In this document: in pieces, positions 6,513 to 12,578 of the stretch
How positions within the stretch are numbered: the stretch's first letter is position 1
Layout of the letters: every line of letters starts with the position of its first letter
Assembly (NCBI GenBank): GCA_046757645.1
Contig: JBHHYS010000064.1
Coordinates: 1 to 13,020 of the forward strand
Length of the DNA: 13,020 nt
Direction of reading: 5' to 3'
Origin: JBHHYS01 sp046757645
Lineage (GTDB): Bacteria > Acidobacteriota > Terriglobia > Acidiferrales > 2-02-FULL-67-57
Notes under the pieces: model-generated
What the model saw: only the letters and a program-made list of their open reading frames with translations
The model's database searches: none
What the model was told of the DNA's origin: nothing
Program-made: the position numbers and the translations under genes

Positions 6513-7343
6513 ATGATGTCGAGACAACAATGGCGCTGGCTGGCCGGCCTGCTGCTGCTGGGCGTCATGCTGAGCTTCGTGCTGGGGCCCTTCGTGTGGC
6601 AAGTGGTGACGGCGCTGAAGCCGGAAGCCCAGTTGGCCCAACTGCCGCCACTGCTGCCCGAGCCTCCCACCGGGAGGAATTTCGCCACCGTGCTCACGGC
6701 GCCCGGCTTCTTGCGCGTCACCCTGAACAGCATCGTGGTGGCGACCGCCACGGTCGCCCTGGCTTTCCTCCTGGGCATCCCGGCGGCCTACGCCCTGGCG
6801 AAACTCAGCCTGCGGGGCCGCAACCCCATCCTGGGCACACTGCTCTGCCTCTCAATGTTTCCCGCCATCGCCAACGTTGCCCCCCTCTACCTGCTGTTCA
6901 TTCGCTTGCACATCCGCGACAACATGCTAGCGGTGGTGCTGGCCCATTCGGTCTTTGCCCTGCCCTTCGCCATCTGGATGCTCACCAATTTCTTCCAAGA
7001 AATTCCCGACGAGCTCTATCGGGCGGCGCGCATTGACGGCTGCTCCCACTGGGGCATTCTGCGCCACCTGGTGGTGCCCCTGGCCGCCCCCGGATTGCTG
7101 AGCGTGGGCCTGCTGGTGTTTATCTTTTCCTGGAACGAATTCCTCTACGCGCTCACCTTGACCGCCACCCAGGCGTCGCGCACCCTGCCGGTTCACATCG
7201 CCTTGTTTCCCGGAGTGCACCTGCTCCCCTGGGGAGAAATTGCTGCGGCGGCGGTGCTGGCCACGCTGCCGGTGGTGGCGCTGGTGCTGGTATTTCAGCG
7301 GCGCATCGTCAGCGGGCTGACGGCGGGCGCGGTGAAGGGCTGA
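6513..7343 (+). CDS. sugar ABC transporter permease, MalG/UgpE type
   Basis: This is a 276-aa second permease of the carbohydrate importer. The N-terminal membrane segment (about 8-33) is followed by a loop with the NFATVLTAPGFLRVTLNSI pattern typical of MalG-like subunits. Further segments lie near 74-96, 107-130, 138-160, 190-212 and 245-262. The EAA loop is ELYRAARIDGCSHWGILRHL at 167-186. The FIFSWNEFLYAL motif (203-214) is diagnostic of this subunit. Two adjacent ATG codons (6513 and 6516) follow AGGAAGGG, and either could be used. The reading frame is open well upstream, within the previous gene, but the conserved N-terminus and ribosome binding site fix the start here. It begins 8 bases after the previous stop. 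Confidence 0.92.
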   Translation: MMSRQQWRWLAGLLLLGVMLSFVLGPFVWQVVTALKPEAQLAQLPPLLPEPPTGRNFATVLTAPGFLRVTLNSIVVATATVALAFLLGIPAAYALAKLSLRGRNPILGTLLCLSMFPAIANVAPLYLLFIRLHIRDNMLAVVLAHSVFALPFAIWMLTNFFQEIPDELYRAARIDGCSHWGILRHLVVPLAAPGLLSVGLLVFIFSWNEFLYALTLTATQASRTLPVHIALFPGVHLLPWGEIAAAAVLATLPVVALVLVFQRRIVSGLTAGAVKG

Positions 7344-7346
7344 GGG

Positions 7347-8474
7347 ATGGACCTGCGGCTCGAAAACCTGCGCAAGCGTTTCGGCGATAAGCTGGCGGTG
7401 GAGATTCCTGCTCTGGTGATTCGCGGGGGGGAATTCTTCACCTTCGTGGGTCCCAGCGGTTGCGGGAAGTCCACCACCCTAAACCTGATCGCCGGACTGG
7501 AACCCCCCAGCGGCGGCACGCTGACCCTGGGCGCGCGGCGACTGAACGAGCTGCCCCCGCACAAGCGCGACGTCGCCTTTGTCTTCCAGACCTACGCTCT
7601 CTATCCCCACCGCACCGTGTACCAGAACCTGTCCTTCCCGCTGGAGCTCGCTGCCCGACCGGGGAGAGAGATTCCGGCGCGGGTCAAGGAAGTGGCGGCC
7701 CGATTGAACATCACCCCACTGCTTGAAAAGCACCCGCGCCAGCTCTCCGGCGGGGAACGCCAGCGGGTGGCGTTGGGCCGGGCCATGGTCCGCCAGCCGC
7801 AGCTTTTCCTCTTCGATGAACCGCTCTCCAACCTCGATGCCCCCCTGCGGGCCCAGATGCGCAAGGAGCTGAAGCGCCTGCACCAGCAACTGGGCACCAC
7901 CTTCATCTACGTCACCCACGACCAGGAGGAGGCTCTCTCGCTCTCCGACCGCATTGCCGTCATGCACGCCGGACGCATCCAGCAATGTGCCACCCCCCGC
8001 GAGGTGTACGAACAACCGGTCAACACTTTCGTGGCATCCTTTTTCGGCAGTCCCCCCATCAACTTCCTGGAGGCGGCCCTGGCCACCGGGGCGGGTGCCA
8101 CCTGGCTGCGCATCGGAGAGCACCGCCTGCGGGCCGACCGCGTGTCGCCGGAGGTGCTGGAAGCCGGCACGCTTACCTTGGCCATCCGGCCCGAGCACAT
8201 CCAGGTGAGCCGGGAAAAAACCGGCGACGGTTGGCCGGCGCAGGTGACGCTGGTGGAGTTGCACGGGGGACAGAGCTATCTGGAACTCGAATTCGCCGCC
8301 GGGTTCCGCCTGATGGGGGTCGAGCGGGCGGAAGCCGGCTACCGCGGGGGAGAACCGGTGTGGGTAAACTTCGCTCCCGACCGCTGGCACCTCTTCGACC
8401 GGGAAACCGGACTGCGGGTGGGGCCGGAGCGGAAGAACCGCTCTTCCCCCAATCCCGGAAAAGAAAAACTTTGA
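7347..8474 (+). CDS. sugar ABC transporter ATP-binding protein, MalK/UgpC/MsmX type
   Basis: This 375-aa ATPase energises the importer at the cytoplasmic face. All nucleotide-binding motifs are intact: Walker A GPSGCGKST (35-43), Q-loop Gln81 (FVFQTYALYPH), signature LSGGERQRVALGRA (133-146), Walker B LFLFDEP (153-159), D-loop SNLD (161-164) and H-loop His191 (VTHDQEEALSLSDR). After VYEQPVNTFVASFFGSPPINF (220-240) comes an OB-fold/TOBE regulatory domain (about 240-355) containing IRPEHIQVS. The last 20 residues, rich in Arg, Ser, Pro and Lys, look like a disordered tail. The start ATG follows the previous stop by 3 bases. The domain layout is that of the multi-sugar ATPases MalK, UgpC and MsmX, so it could also serve other permeases. 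Confidence 0.93.
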   Translation: MDLRLENLRKRFGDKLAVEIPALVIRGGEFFTFVGPSGCGKSTTLNLIAGLEPPSGGTLTLGARRLNELPPHKRDVAFVFQTYALYPHRTVYQNLSFPLELAARPGREIPARVKEVAARLNITPLLEKHPRQLSGGERQRVALGRAMVRQPQLFLFDEPLSNLDAPLRAQMRKELKRLHQQLGTTFIYVTHDQEEALSLSDRIAVMHAGRIQQCATPREVYEQPVNTFVASFFGSPPINFLEAALATGAGATWLRIGEHRLRADRVSPEVLEAGTLTLAIRPEHIQVSREKTGDGWPAQVTLVELHGGQSYLELEFAAGFRLMGVERAEAGYRGGEPVWVNFAPDRWHLFDRETGLRVGPERKNRSSPNPGKEKL

Positions 8475-8501
8475 CCTATGCGGGCTCCCCGGAGGTAGAA
8501 T
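8471..8501 (+). promoter_or_regulatory. candidate sigma-70 promoter before the VirB10-like gene
   Basis: TTGACC at 8471-8476 overlaps the stop codon of the ATPase gene, and TAGAAT lies at 8496-8501. Each matches 5 of 6 consensus bases. The 19-base spacing is longer than ideal. This would separate expression of the downstream secreted protein from the ABC operon. Confidence 0.4.
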
Positions 8502-8569
8502 AGGGGCCGGGCAAAAGAGTCAGGGTGGTGAGGAAGGCCGAGCAGGCGCGCAGAATGCCCAGGTTAGCA

Positions 8570-9250
8570 ATGCACGCAAAACGCGGATTGGCTGTCATCT
8601 CCAGCTTGATCCTGCTAAGCCCCGGGCCGCTCAGGGCGCGTGACTTTTTTCTCCAAGAAGGAACGGAAATCCCCCTGCGCTTGCACACCACCGTTGACAC
8701 CAAGATTTCCCAGAAGGGCGACCGCATCATCGCCACGGTGGAAGAGCCGTTGATGATTGATGACGTGGAAGTCATTCCGGCGGGGGCGCGGGTGCTGGGC
8801 CGCATCGGAGACATCAAAAAGCCGGGGCGCTTCGGCCGCGGGGCTCGGATGGTGCTCACCTTCGATTCCATTGAAGTGCCGGGGGCGGGAAACGTCAAGA
8901 TCAGCGGGAGCCTGGTGGACGTCTACGACCCGGAATACGAAGAGTATCAAACCGACAAAGAGATGAAAGAAATCAAGGACCTGAACATCGGCAAGGAAGG
9001 GCAGGTGAAAGCCGGTGGACCGGGCAAACTGAAGCGGGCGGCCGCGCCCCTCGCGGGTGTGGGCGCTGGGGCGGCGGCCGGCGGCGGCGCCGGGGCCGCC
9101 ATCGGAGTTGCCGCGGGCGCCATCGTGGCCTTCGGCTGGTTCAAGGGCAAGCACGTGGAGTTGCCCGCGGGCACGGGGTTGGTGATGCGGGTGGACCGCG
9201 GCGTGACCCTCTCCGTTCCCGATATGCCCCAGACGGCTGGCAGCCGCTAG
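8570..9250 (+). CDS. exported protein with VirB10/TrbI-like sequence features, function unknown
   Basis: This 226-aa protein starts with a signal peptide (MHAKRG, a hydrophobic core, then SPGPLRARD), so it is exported. Residues about 30-120 follow the beta-rich pattern of VirB10/TrbI-like domains: GTEIPLRLHTTVDT, a strand VEVIPAGARVLGRIGDIKK, then MVLTFDSIEVPGAGNVKISG. A charged linker (about 120-158) leads to a Gly/Ala-rich hydrophobic stretch (162-190, glycine-zipper-like). The final strand is LPAGTGLVMRVDRGVTLSV. No other type IV secretion gene is present, so a conjugation role is not supported. An envelope-associated role is a guess. ATG 8570 is chosen because AGG lies 6 bases upstream and the signal peptide begins there. 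ATG 8555 and GTG 8525 are alternatives. The gene converges with the YihY-family gene, 43 bases away. Confidence 0.65.
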   Translation: MHAKRGLAVISSLILLSPGPLRARDFFLQEGTEIPLRLHTTVDTKISQKGDRIIATVEEPLMIDDVEVIPAGARVLGRIGDIKKPGRFGRGARMVLTFDSIEVPGAGNVKISGSLVDVYDPEYEEYQTDKEMKEIKDLNIGKEGQVKAGGPGKLKRAAAPLAGVGAGAAAGGGAGAAIGVAAGAIVAFGWFKGKHVELPAGTGLVMRVDRGVTLSVPDMPQTAGSR

Positions 9251-9293
9251 CGCGGACCCTGCAGTCCCCCTTTGTGAGTTTTCCCCAGAAAAA

Positions 9294-10166
9294 TTAGTAG
9301 AGGTCGTAGCGCGCCCGCCGGGCGGCCATTTCCGCGTTGAACTGCGCCCCGATGAGAATCACCACCGCGCTCAGGTACATCCAGACCAGCAGGCCGATGG
9401 CGGCGGCAAAGCCGCCGTAAAGGATGTTGTAGATGGCCACCCGGCGAACGTAGAAGCCGAAGGCGGTGGTGACGATCCACCACAAGGCCATCGCCAAAAC
9501 CGCCCCCGGCAGCACATCGTTCCAGCGCTGGCGGTGGTCAGGGGTGAGAAAGTAGTAGAGAGCCGCCAGCACCAGCATGGCGGTGAGGATATCCAGGGCG
9601 AAATAGCCCATCGTCCACAGGAGGCGCACGGGACGGGCAAAGCCTACGCCCAGCTCTTCAATCAGCCAGCCGCGCACGAATTTGCCAAACACCACCAGCA
9701 GGCTGACCGCGGCCCAGGGAATCACCGTGACCATCACCATGGCAAAGGCCCGCAATTGCCGCTCCCAGAACCCCCGGCGCTCCTCGCGGTCGTAGATGGA
9801 AGCGAAAATTTGGTTCAGGGAAAACATCAGTTGCGAACCCAGCAACAGCGTTCCCACCGCCCCCGCCAGCAACAGCCGGGTGGGATAGGCGGAGAGGTCG
9901 AGCAGGGAATCCACCACGGCGCGGCGGCTGCCCGGCGGCAGCACCATCCGCAAGCCTGCCAGGTCTTCCAGTCCCGGCCCGGCATAGAGCAGCACCCCGG
10001 CGAGAAAGAGGAGGGCGGGAAAGAAGGCCACGAACATCAGAAAGGCCACGGCTTGCGCGTGCAGCAGCGAGCCCCCGCGCAAGGAGTTGTAGATGGCGTG
10101 CCCGATGGCCCGCGAGATGATGCGCGGACTCTGATGGATGCGCTCGATTCGACCCACGGTCACCAT
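9294..10166 (-). CDS. YihY/BrkB-family inner-membrane protein
   Basis: This 290-aa polytopic membrane protein belongs to the YihY/virulence factor BrkB family, which was once mis-named RNase BN and whose function is unsettled. Membrane segments lie at about 36-62, 96-118, 138-161, 184-207, 217-238 and 248-276. Family hallmarks are the N-terminal amphipathic start, AFLMFVAFFPALLFLAG (41-57), WNDVLPGAVLAMALWW (215-230), and the C-terminal NILYGGFAAAIGLLVWMYLS (247-266) followed by VVILIGAQFNAEM. ATG 10166 is chosen: a longer upstream frame exists, but its Arg/Pro/Ser-rich translation has no membrane-protein character and runs into the divergent hydrolase gene. AGGT lies at a suitable distance before this ATG. 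Confidence 0.9.
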   Translation of the reverse strand: MVTVGRIERIHQSPRIISRAIGHAIYNSLRGGSLLHAQAVAFLMFVAFFPALLFLAGVLLYAGPGLEDLAGLRMVLPPGSRRAVVDSLLDLSAYPTRLLLAGAVGTLLLGSQLMFSLNQIFASIYDREERRGFWERQLRAFAMVMVTVIPWAAVSLLVVFGKFVRGWLIEELGVGFARPVRLLWTMGYFALDILTAMLVLAALYYFLTPDHRQRWNDVLPGAVLAMALWWIVTTAFGFYVRRVAIYNILYGGFAAAIGLLVWMYLSAVVILIGAQFNAEMAARRARYDLY

Positions 10167-10202
10167 CAGCAGACCTGAATGCCCCCCTCCCGGGGCAGAG
10201 GT

Positions 10203-10231
10203 TTGAAGGCGCAGTGGCTTTGGGGTAAGAT
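10203..10231 (+). promoter_or_regulatory. candidate promoter of the carbon-nitrogen hydrolase gene
   Basis: TTGAAG at 10203-10208 and TAAGAT at 10226-10231 are separated by exactly 17 bases, and each matches 4 of 6 consensus bases. A start near 10238 gives a leader of about 70 bases. Within that leader, CGCCCG (10253-10258) can pair with CGGGCG (10277-10282). GGAG lies 8 bases before the ATG at 10309. Confidence 0.33.
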
Positions 10232-10308
10232 GGCGGAGTCTACTCCTAGAGGGCGCCCGATGCAAACGGCTTTTTGGCGGGCGACTCGGTCTCGGGGGAG
10301 AAGGTCGG

Positions 10309-11181
10309 ATGCCACGTCGAGTCCGCTGCGGTCTCATCCAGGCGCGGTGTGAACTGTCGCCAGAAAAGAATTCGCTGAGCAAAATCAAGCAGGAGATGGT
10401 TCGCAAGCACGAGCGATTGATTGCCCGGGCGGCGCGGCAGCGGGTGCAGATTCTCTGCCTGCAGGAGCTCTTCTACGGCCCCTACTTCTGCGCCGAGCAG
10501 AACACCCGCTGGTACCCGCTGGCCGAGCCGGTGCCCGCGGGGACGACCATCCGCTGGGCGCAAAAGTTGGCCAAGAAATACCGCATCGTTCTGGTGGTGC
10601 CGGTGTTCGAGGTCGAACTCCCCGGAGTCTATTACAACACCGCCGCCGTGCTCGACGCCGACGGGCGCTACCTGGGCAAGTACCGCAAGCACCACATCCC
10701 CCACTGCTATCCGGGTTTCTGGGAGAAATTCTACTTTACCCCCGGCAACACCGGCTATCCGGTATTCGCTACCCGCTACGCCAAGGTGGGCGTCTACATC
10801 TGCTACGACCGCCACTTCCCGGAAGGCGCCCGCATCCTGGGTTTGAACGGGGCTGAGGTGGTCTTCAACCCCTCGGCCACCGTCGCCGGCTTGTCGGAAT
10901 ACCTCTGGGAGCTGGAGCAACCCGCCCAGGCGGTGGCCAACGCCTACTTCGTCGGCGCCATCAACCGTGTCGGCCACGAACAGCCCTGGGACATCGGCGA
11001 GTTCTACGGCAAGAGCTACTTCTGCAACCCGCGGGGGAAAATCATCGCCCAGGCCAGCCGCAACAAGGAGGAAGTCCTGGTGGCCGAGGTGGACCTGGAG
11101 CTGATCGAACAGGTGCGCTCCACCTGGCAGTTCTATCGCGACCGCCGGCCGGAGACGTACAACATCTTGACCACCAGCTAA
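10309..11181 (+). CDS. nitrilase-superfamily carbon-nitrogen hydrolase, beta-ureidopropionase/N-carbamoyl amidase-like
   Basis: This 290-aa cytoplasmic amidase belongs to the CN-hydrolase (nitrilase) fold. The catalytic residues are all visible: Glu53 (LCLQELFYGPYF), Lys127 (GKYRKHHIP), Cys165 (VYICYDRHFPEG), and the supporting Glu139 (PGFWEKFYF). Other conserved stretches are YYNTAAVLDADG (108-119), NPSATVAGLSEYLWELEQPA (187-206), NAYFVGAINRVG (211-222) and SYFCNPRGKI (236-245). The sequence resembles bacterial N-carbamoyl-beta-alanine/N-carbamoylputrescine amidases, which release CO2 and ammonia from a carbamoyl amine. The next metabolic gene is an AGXT2-like aminotransferase, which favours the pyrimidine pathway (N-carbamoyl-beta-alanine to beta-alanine) over polyamine synthesis. 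This is inferred from context. Substrate specificity is not certain. Confidence 0.88.
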   Translation: MPRRVRCGLIQARCELSPEKNSLSKIKQEMVRKHERLIARAARQRVQILCLQELFYGPYFCAEQNTRWYPLAEPVPAGTTIRWAQKLAKKYRIVLVVPVFEVELPGVYYNTAAVLDADGRYLGKYRKHHIPHCYPGFWEKFYFTPGNTGYPVFATRYAKVGVYICYDRHFPEGARILGLNGAEVVFNPSATVAGLSEYLWELEQPAQAVANAYFVGAINRVGHEQPWDIGEFYGKSYFCNPRGKIIAQASRNKEEVLVAEVDLELIEQVRSTWQFYRDRRPETYNILTTS

Positions 11182-11193
11182 GCTTAGTGTGCT

Positions 11194-11298
11194 CCTCAGC
11201 GGCTAAAGCTGGGCGGGGCGAGGTGAGCACACACAGCCGGGCTGAAGCCGTTGCGGGCGAGGCGAACAATCGGCCGGGCTAAAAGCCCGGCCCCGACA
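11194..11298 (+). repeat. REP-like bipartite palindromic element, copy A (expanded)
   Basis: Module 1 (11194-11211) is CCTCAGCGGCTAAAGCTG, one mismatch from copies B and C. Module 2 (11272-11298) is a perfect 9-bp stem, GGCCGGGCT pairing with AGCCCGGCC, with an AAA loop and the tail CCGACA. The 60-base spacer is longer than in the other copies and contains a degenerate extra module-2-like stretch near 11236-11250 (GCCGGGCTGAAGCCG). It begins 12 bases after the hydrolase stop and ends 10 bases before the hypothetical gene. Confidence 0.85.
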
Positions 11299-11308
11299 CA
11301 GAGGTCCA

Positions 11309-11884
11309 TTGCCTGTGGGCATACTCGGAAAAAAGAGAATTGAAGCCAGTGAATTTGGGGCTTCCTTAGCGCTGCTTCTGTTCACATGGTGGAAAGACGA
11401 AGGGAAAACCATCTTTGACTCAGTCATTGACAAGACCTCGGCGGGGGCAACTAAGAGCAAGGGTGCCGAAGAAGCTCTTGTGCTCGGCATGTTCGCAGTA
11501 ACTCGTGCGTGCGAAAGCAGCATCGCCGAGACTCATGCCCTGCCTGCGGTTCTTGATTCTTTTCACAGAAGCCTATATGGACTCCTGATCCAGGATGGCG
11601 TGATAAAGTCGAGAAGAGTTGCACCGAACTTGACACTGGATGGCTCGGTTGTTGCAGGCGAGTTTGAATCCGAATTAGTCCGGCCGAGATATCAAGAATA
11701 CCGAAGCGCGTTCTCCTGTCGAGATCCCGTCCCTAACCTGGGGCGAGTCGTGATTAGGGCGCTTGGCAGTTCCGAGGAGGATGGCATAGCTATTCTTAGG
11801 TTTGCCAACGTTGCCAGTGCAGTACTTGCAGTGATGGCAGAGACAATCGGAAACTTGCGGAAGGACTATAGAATTGCCCTCTGA
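11309..11884 (+). CDS. hypothetical protein of unknown function, REP-flanked cargo candidate
   Basis: This 191-aa protein is one I do not recognise. It appears soluble and mostly helical: ASEFGASLALLLFTWWKDEG (13-32), a second helical block with EEALVLGMFAVTRACES (54-70) and LPAVLDSFHRSLYGLLI (78-94), a charged middle with VRPRYQEYRSAF (123-134), and a closing helix with RFANVASAVLAVMAETI. One counted line (11341-11400) is 50% G+C, far below the surrounding metabolic genes, and its codon use is less GC-biased, so it was probably acquired. It fits exactly between REP copies A (ending 11298) and B (starting 11898). The start is TTG 11309, preceded by GAGG at 4 bases, or GTG 11315. The TGA stop is 13 bases before copy B. 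No toxin, nuclease or regulatory motif is evident. Confidence 0.65.
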   Translation: MPVGILGKKRIEASEFGASLALLLFTWWKDEGKTIFDSVIDKTSAGATKSKGAEEALVLGMFAVTRACESSIAETHALPAVLDSFHRSLYGLLIQDGVIKSRRVAPNLTLDGSVVAGEFESELVRPRYQEYRSAFSCRDPVPNLGRVVIRALGSSEEDGIAILRFANVASAVLAVMAETIGNLRKDYRIAL

Positions 11885-11897
11885 GCACAATTTGTTT

Positions 11898-11963
11898 TGT
11901 CGGGGCCGGGCTTCAGCCCGGCCAAAGAGGCAAGCAATAAGAAAGCGGCTTTAGCCGCTGAGG
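11898..11963 (-). repeat. REP-like bipartite palindromic element, copy B (inverted, 66 bp)
   Basis: Read on the minus strand, this is module 1 (CCTCAGCGGCTAAAGCCG, 11963-11946), a 22-base spacer, then module 2 with the same 9-bp stem (GGCCGGGCT and AGCCCGGCC), a GA loop and the CCGACA tail (11923-11898). It has the same total and spacer lengths as copy C, but the spacer sequence is unrelated. It is inverted relative to A and C. Its last bases (GAGG) overlap the ribosome binding site of the transposase gene. Confidence 0.9.
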
Positions 11964-11969
11964 AAAGCA

Positions 11970-12527
11970 GTGACGCATCTGCGCAGAAGGGTGAGAGCTC
12001 CCGGAACATACTTTGTAACCTCAAACACCTGGGAGCGGCGACAACTGTTCCTCAAAGAATCGCCCGCGAGTTTGTTCCTGAACTGTCTTTTCCACTATCG
12101 GAACGAAGGCAACTTCCTCCTACATGAATTCGTTTTGATGCCTGACCACTTCCATCTCCTGCTAACGCCTGCGCGACACATCGCTTTGGAACGCGCACTG
12201 CAACTCATTAAAGGCGGGAGTTCCCACCGCATCCGCCAGGAGCTCGGCTACAAGTTCCCTATCTGGCAAAGCGGTTTTGACGACCACAGAATCCGAAATA
12301 CGCGGGACTACGAGCAACGTCAGGGCTACATTCAGAACAACCCTGTGGCCAAGAAGCTGGTAGAAAAACCAGAGGAGTACGCTTTTTCTTCCTCTAGCCC
12401 TCGATACAAGTTATTGTTGGACGCTTGGTCCTCAGAATTGACCTCAGCGGCTAAAGCCGAGCTTGTGGGAGGGACACAACCGGCCGGGCTAAAGCCCGGC
12501 CCCGACATGATGCACGGCAATGAGTGA
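11970..12527 (+). CDS. REP-associated tyrosine transposase (RAYT), Y1/HUH family
   Basis: This 185-aa protein is a single-strand transposase-like nuclease of the IS200/IS605-related Y1 family, which binds and processes REP hairpins. It begins RRRVRAPGTYFVTSNT, the usual first strand, and has the HUH metal site at His60/His62 (HEFVLMPDHFHLLLTP) and a helix with ERALQLIKGGSSHRI (74-88). The strand WQSGFDDHRIRN leads to the probable catalytic Tyr120 in GYIQNNPVAKKLV. All essential residues are intact. The GTG start at 11970 is preceded by AGGA from REP copy B. Residues 158 onwards (SAAKAELVGG, then QPAGLKPGPD) are the translation of REP copy C, so the native domain probably ends near residue 150. 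G+C is about half (32 of 60 at 12061-12120). It sits inside the metabolic gene pair with the hypothetical cargo. Confidence 0.9.
   Translation: MTHLRRRVRAPGTYFVTSNTWERRQLFLKESPASLFLNCLFHYRNEGNFLLHEFVLMPDHFHLLLTPARHIALERALQLIKGGSSHRIRQELGYKFPIWQSGFDDHRIRNTRDYEQRQGYIQNNPVAKKLVEKPEEYAFSSSSPRYKLLLDAWSSELTSAAKAELVGGTQPAGLKPGPDMMHGNE
12442..12507 (+). repeat. REP-like bipartite palindromic element, copy C (66 bp)
   Basis: Module 1 is at 12442-12459 (identical to copy B). A 22-base spacer with GTGGGAGGG follows. Module 2 is at 12482-12507, with the perfect GGCCGGGCT/AGCCCGGCC stem, an AA loop and the tail CCGACA. It overlaps the 3' coding end of the transposase gene and lies 71 bases before the aminotransferase start. 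Confidence 0.9.
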
Positions 12528-12578
12528 GACTATTACTCCCCAACTATCGGCCACAATTACGGCCTTGCCGGAGAGACG

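Noticed and set aside
8570..9250. Part of a conjugation or type IV secretion cluster
   Set aside because: Only the VirB10-like sequence pattern is present. The neighbours are a sugar importer and a YihY-family protein, and no ATPase, pilin or relaxase is seen.
10180..10196. Small GCCCC/GGGGC hairpin upstream of the YihY-family gene
   Set aside because: A 5-bp stem in very GC-rich DNA is expected by chance, and it is not placed like a terminator.
10167..10406. Upstream extension of the YihY-family gene
   Set aside because: The extra 80 residues are Arg/Pro/Ser-rich and overlap the divergent hydrolase gene. The family N-terminus begins at the ATG at 10166.
11897..12127. Short plus-strand frame starting in REP copy B (SGPGFSPAKEA...)
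   Set aside because: It is a translation of the palindromic repeat followed by a shifted frame of the transposase. It has no independent support.
11194..12507. CRISPR array
   Set aside because: Only three repeat copies, two of them inverted relative to each other, separated by whole genes. They are REP palindromes, not direct repeats with spacers.
12332..12520. Minus-strand frame through REP copy C (SGPGFSPAG...)
   Set aside because: It has the same origin as above, the opposite strand of the repeat and the transposase end.
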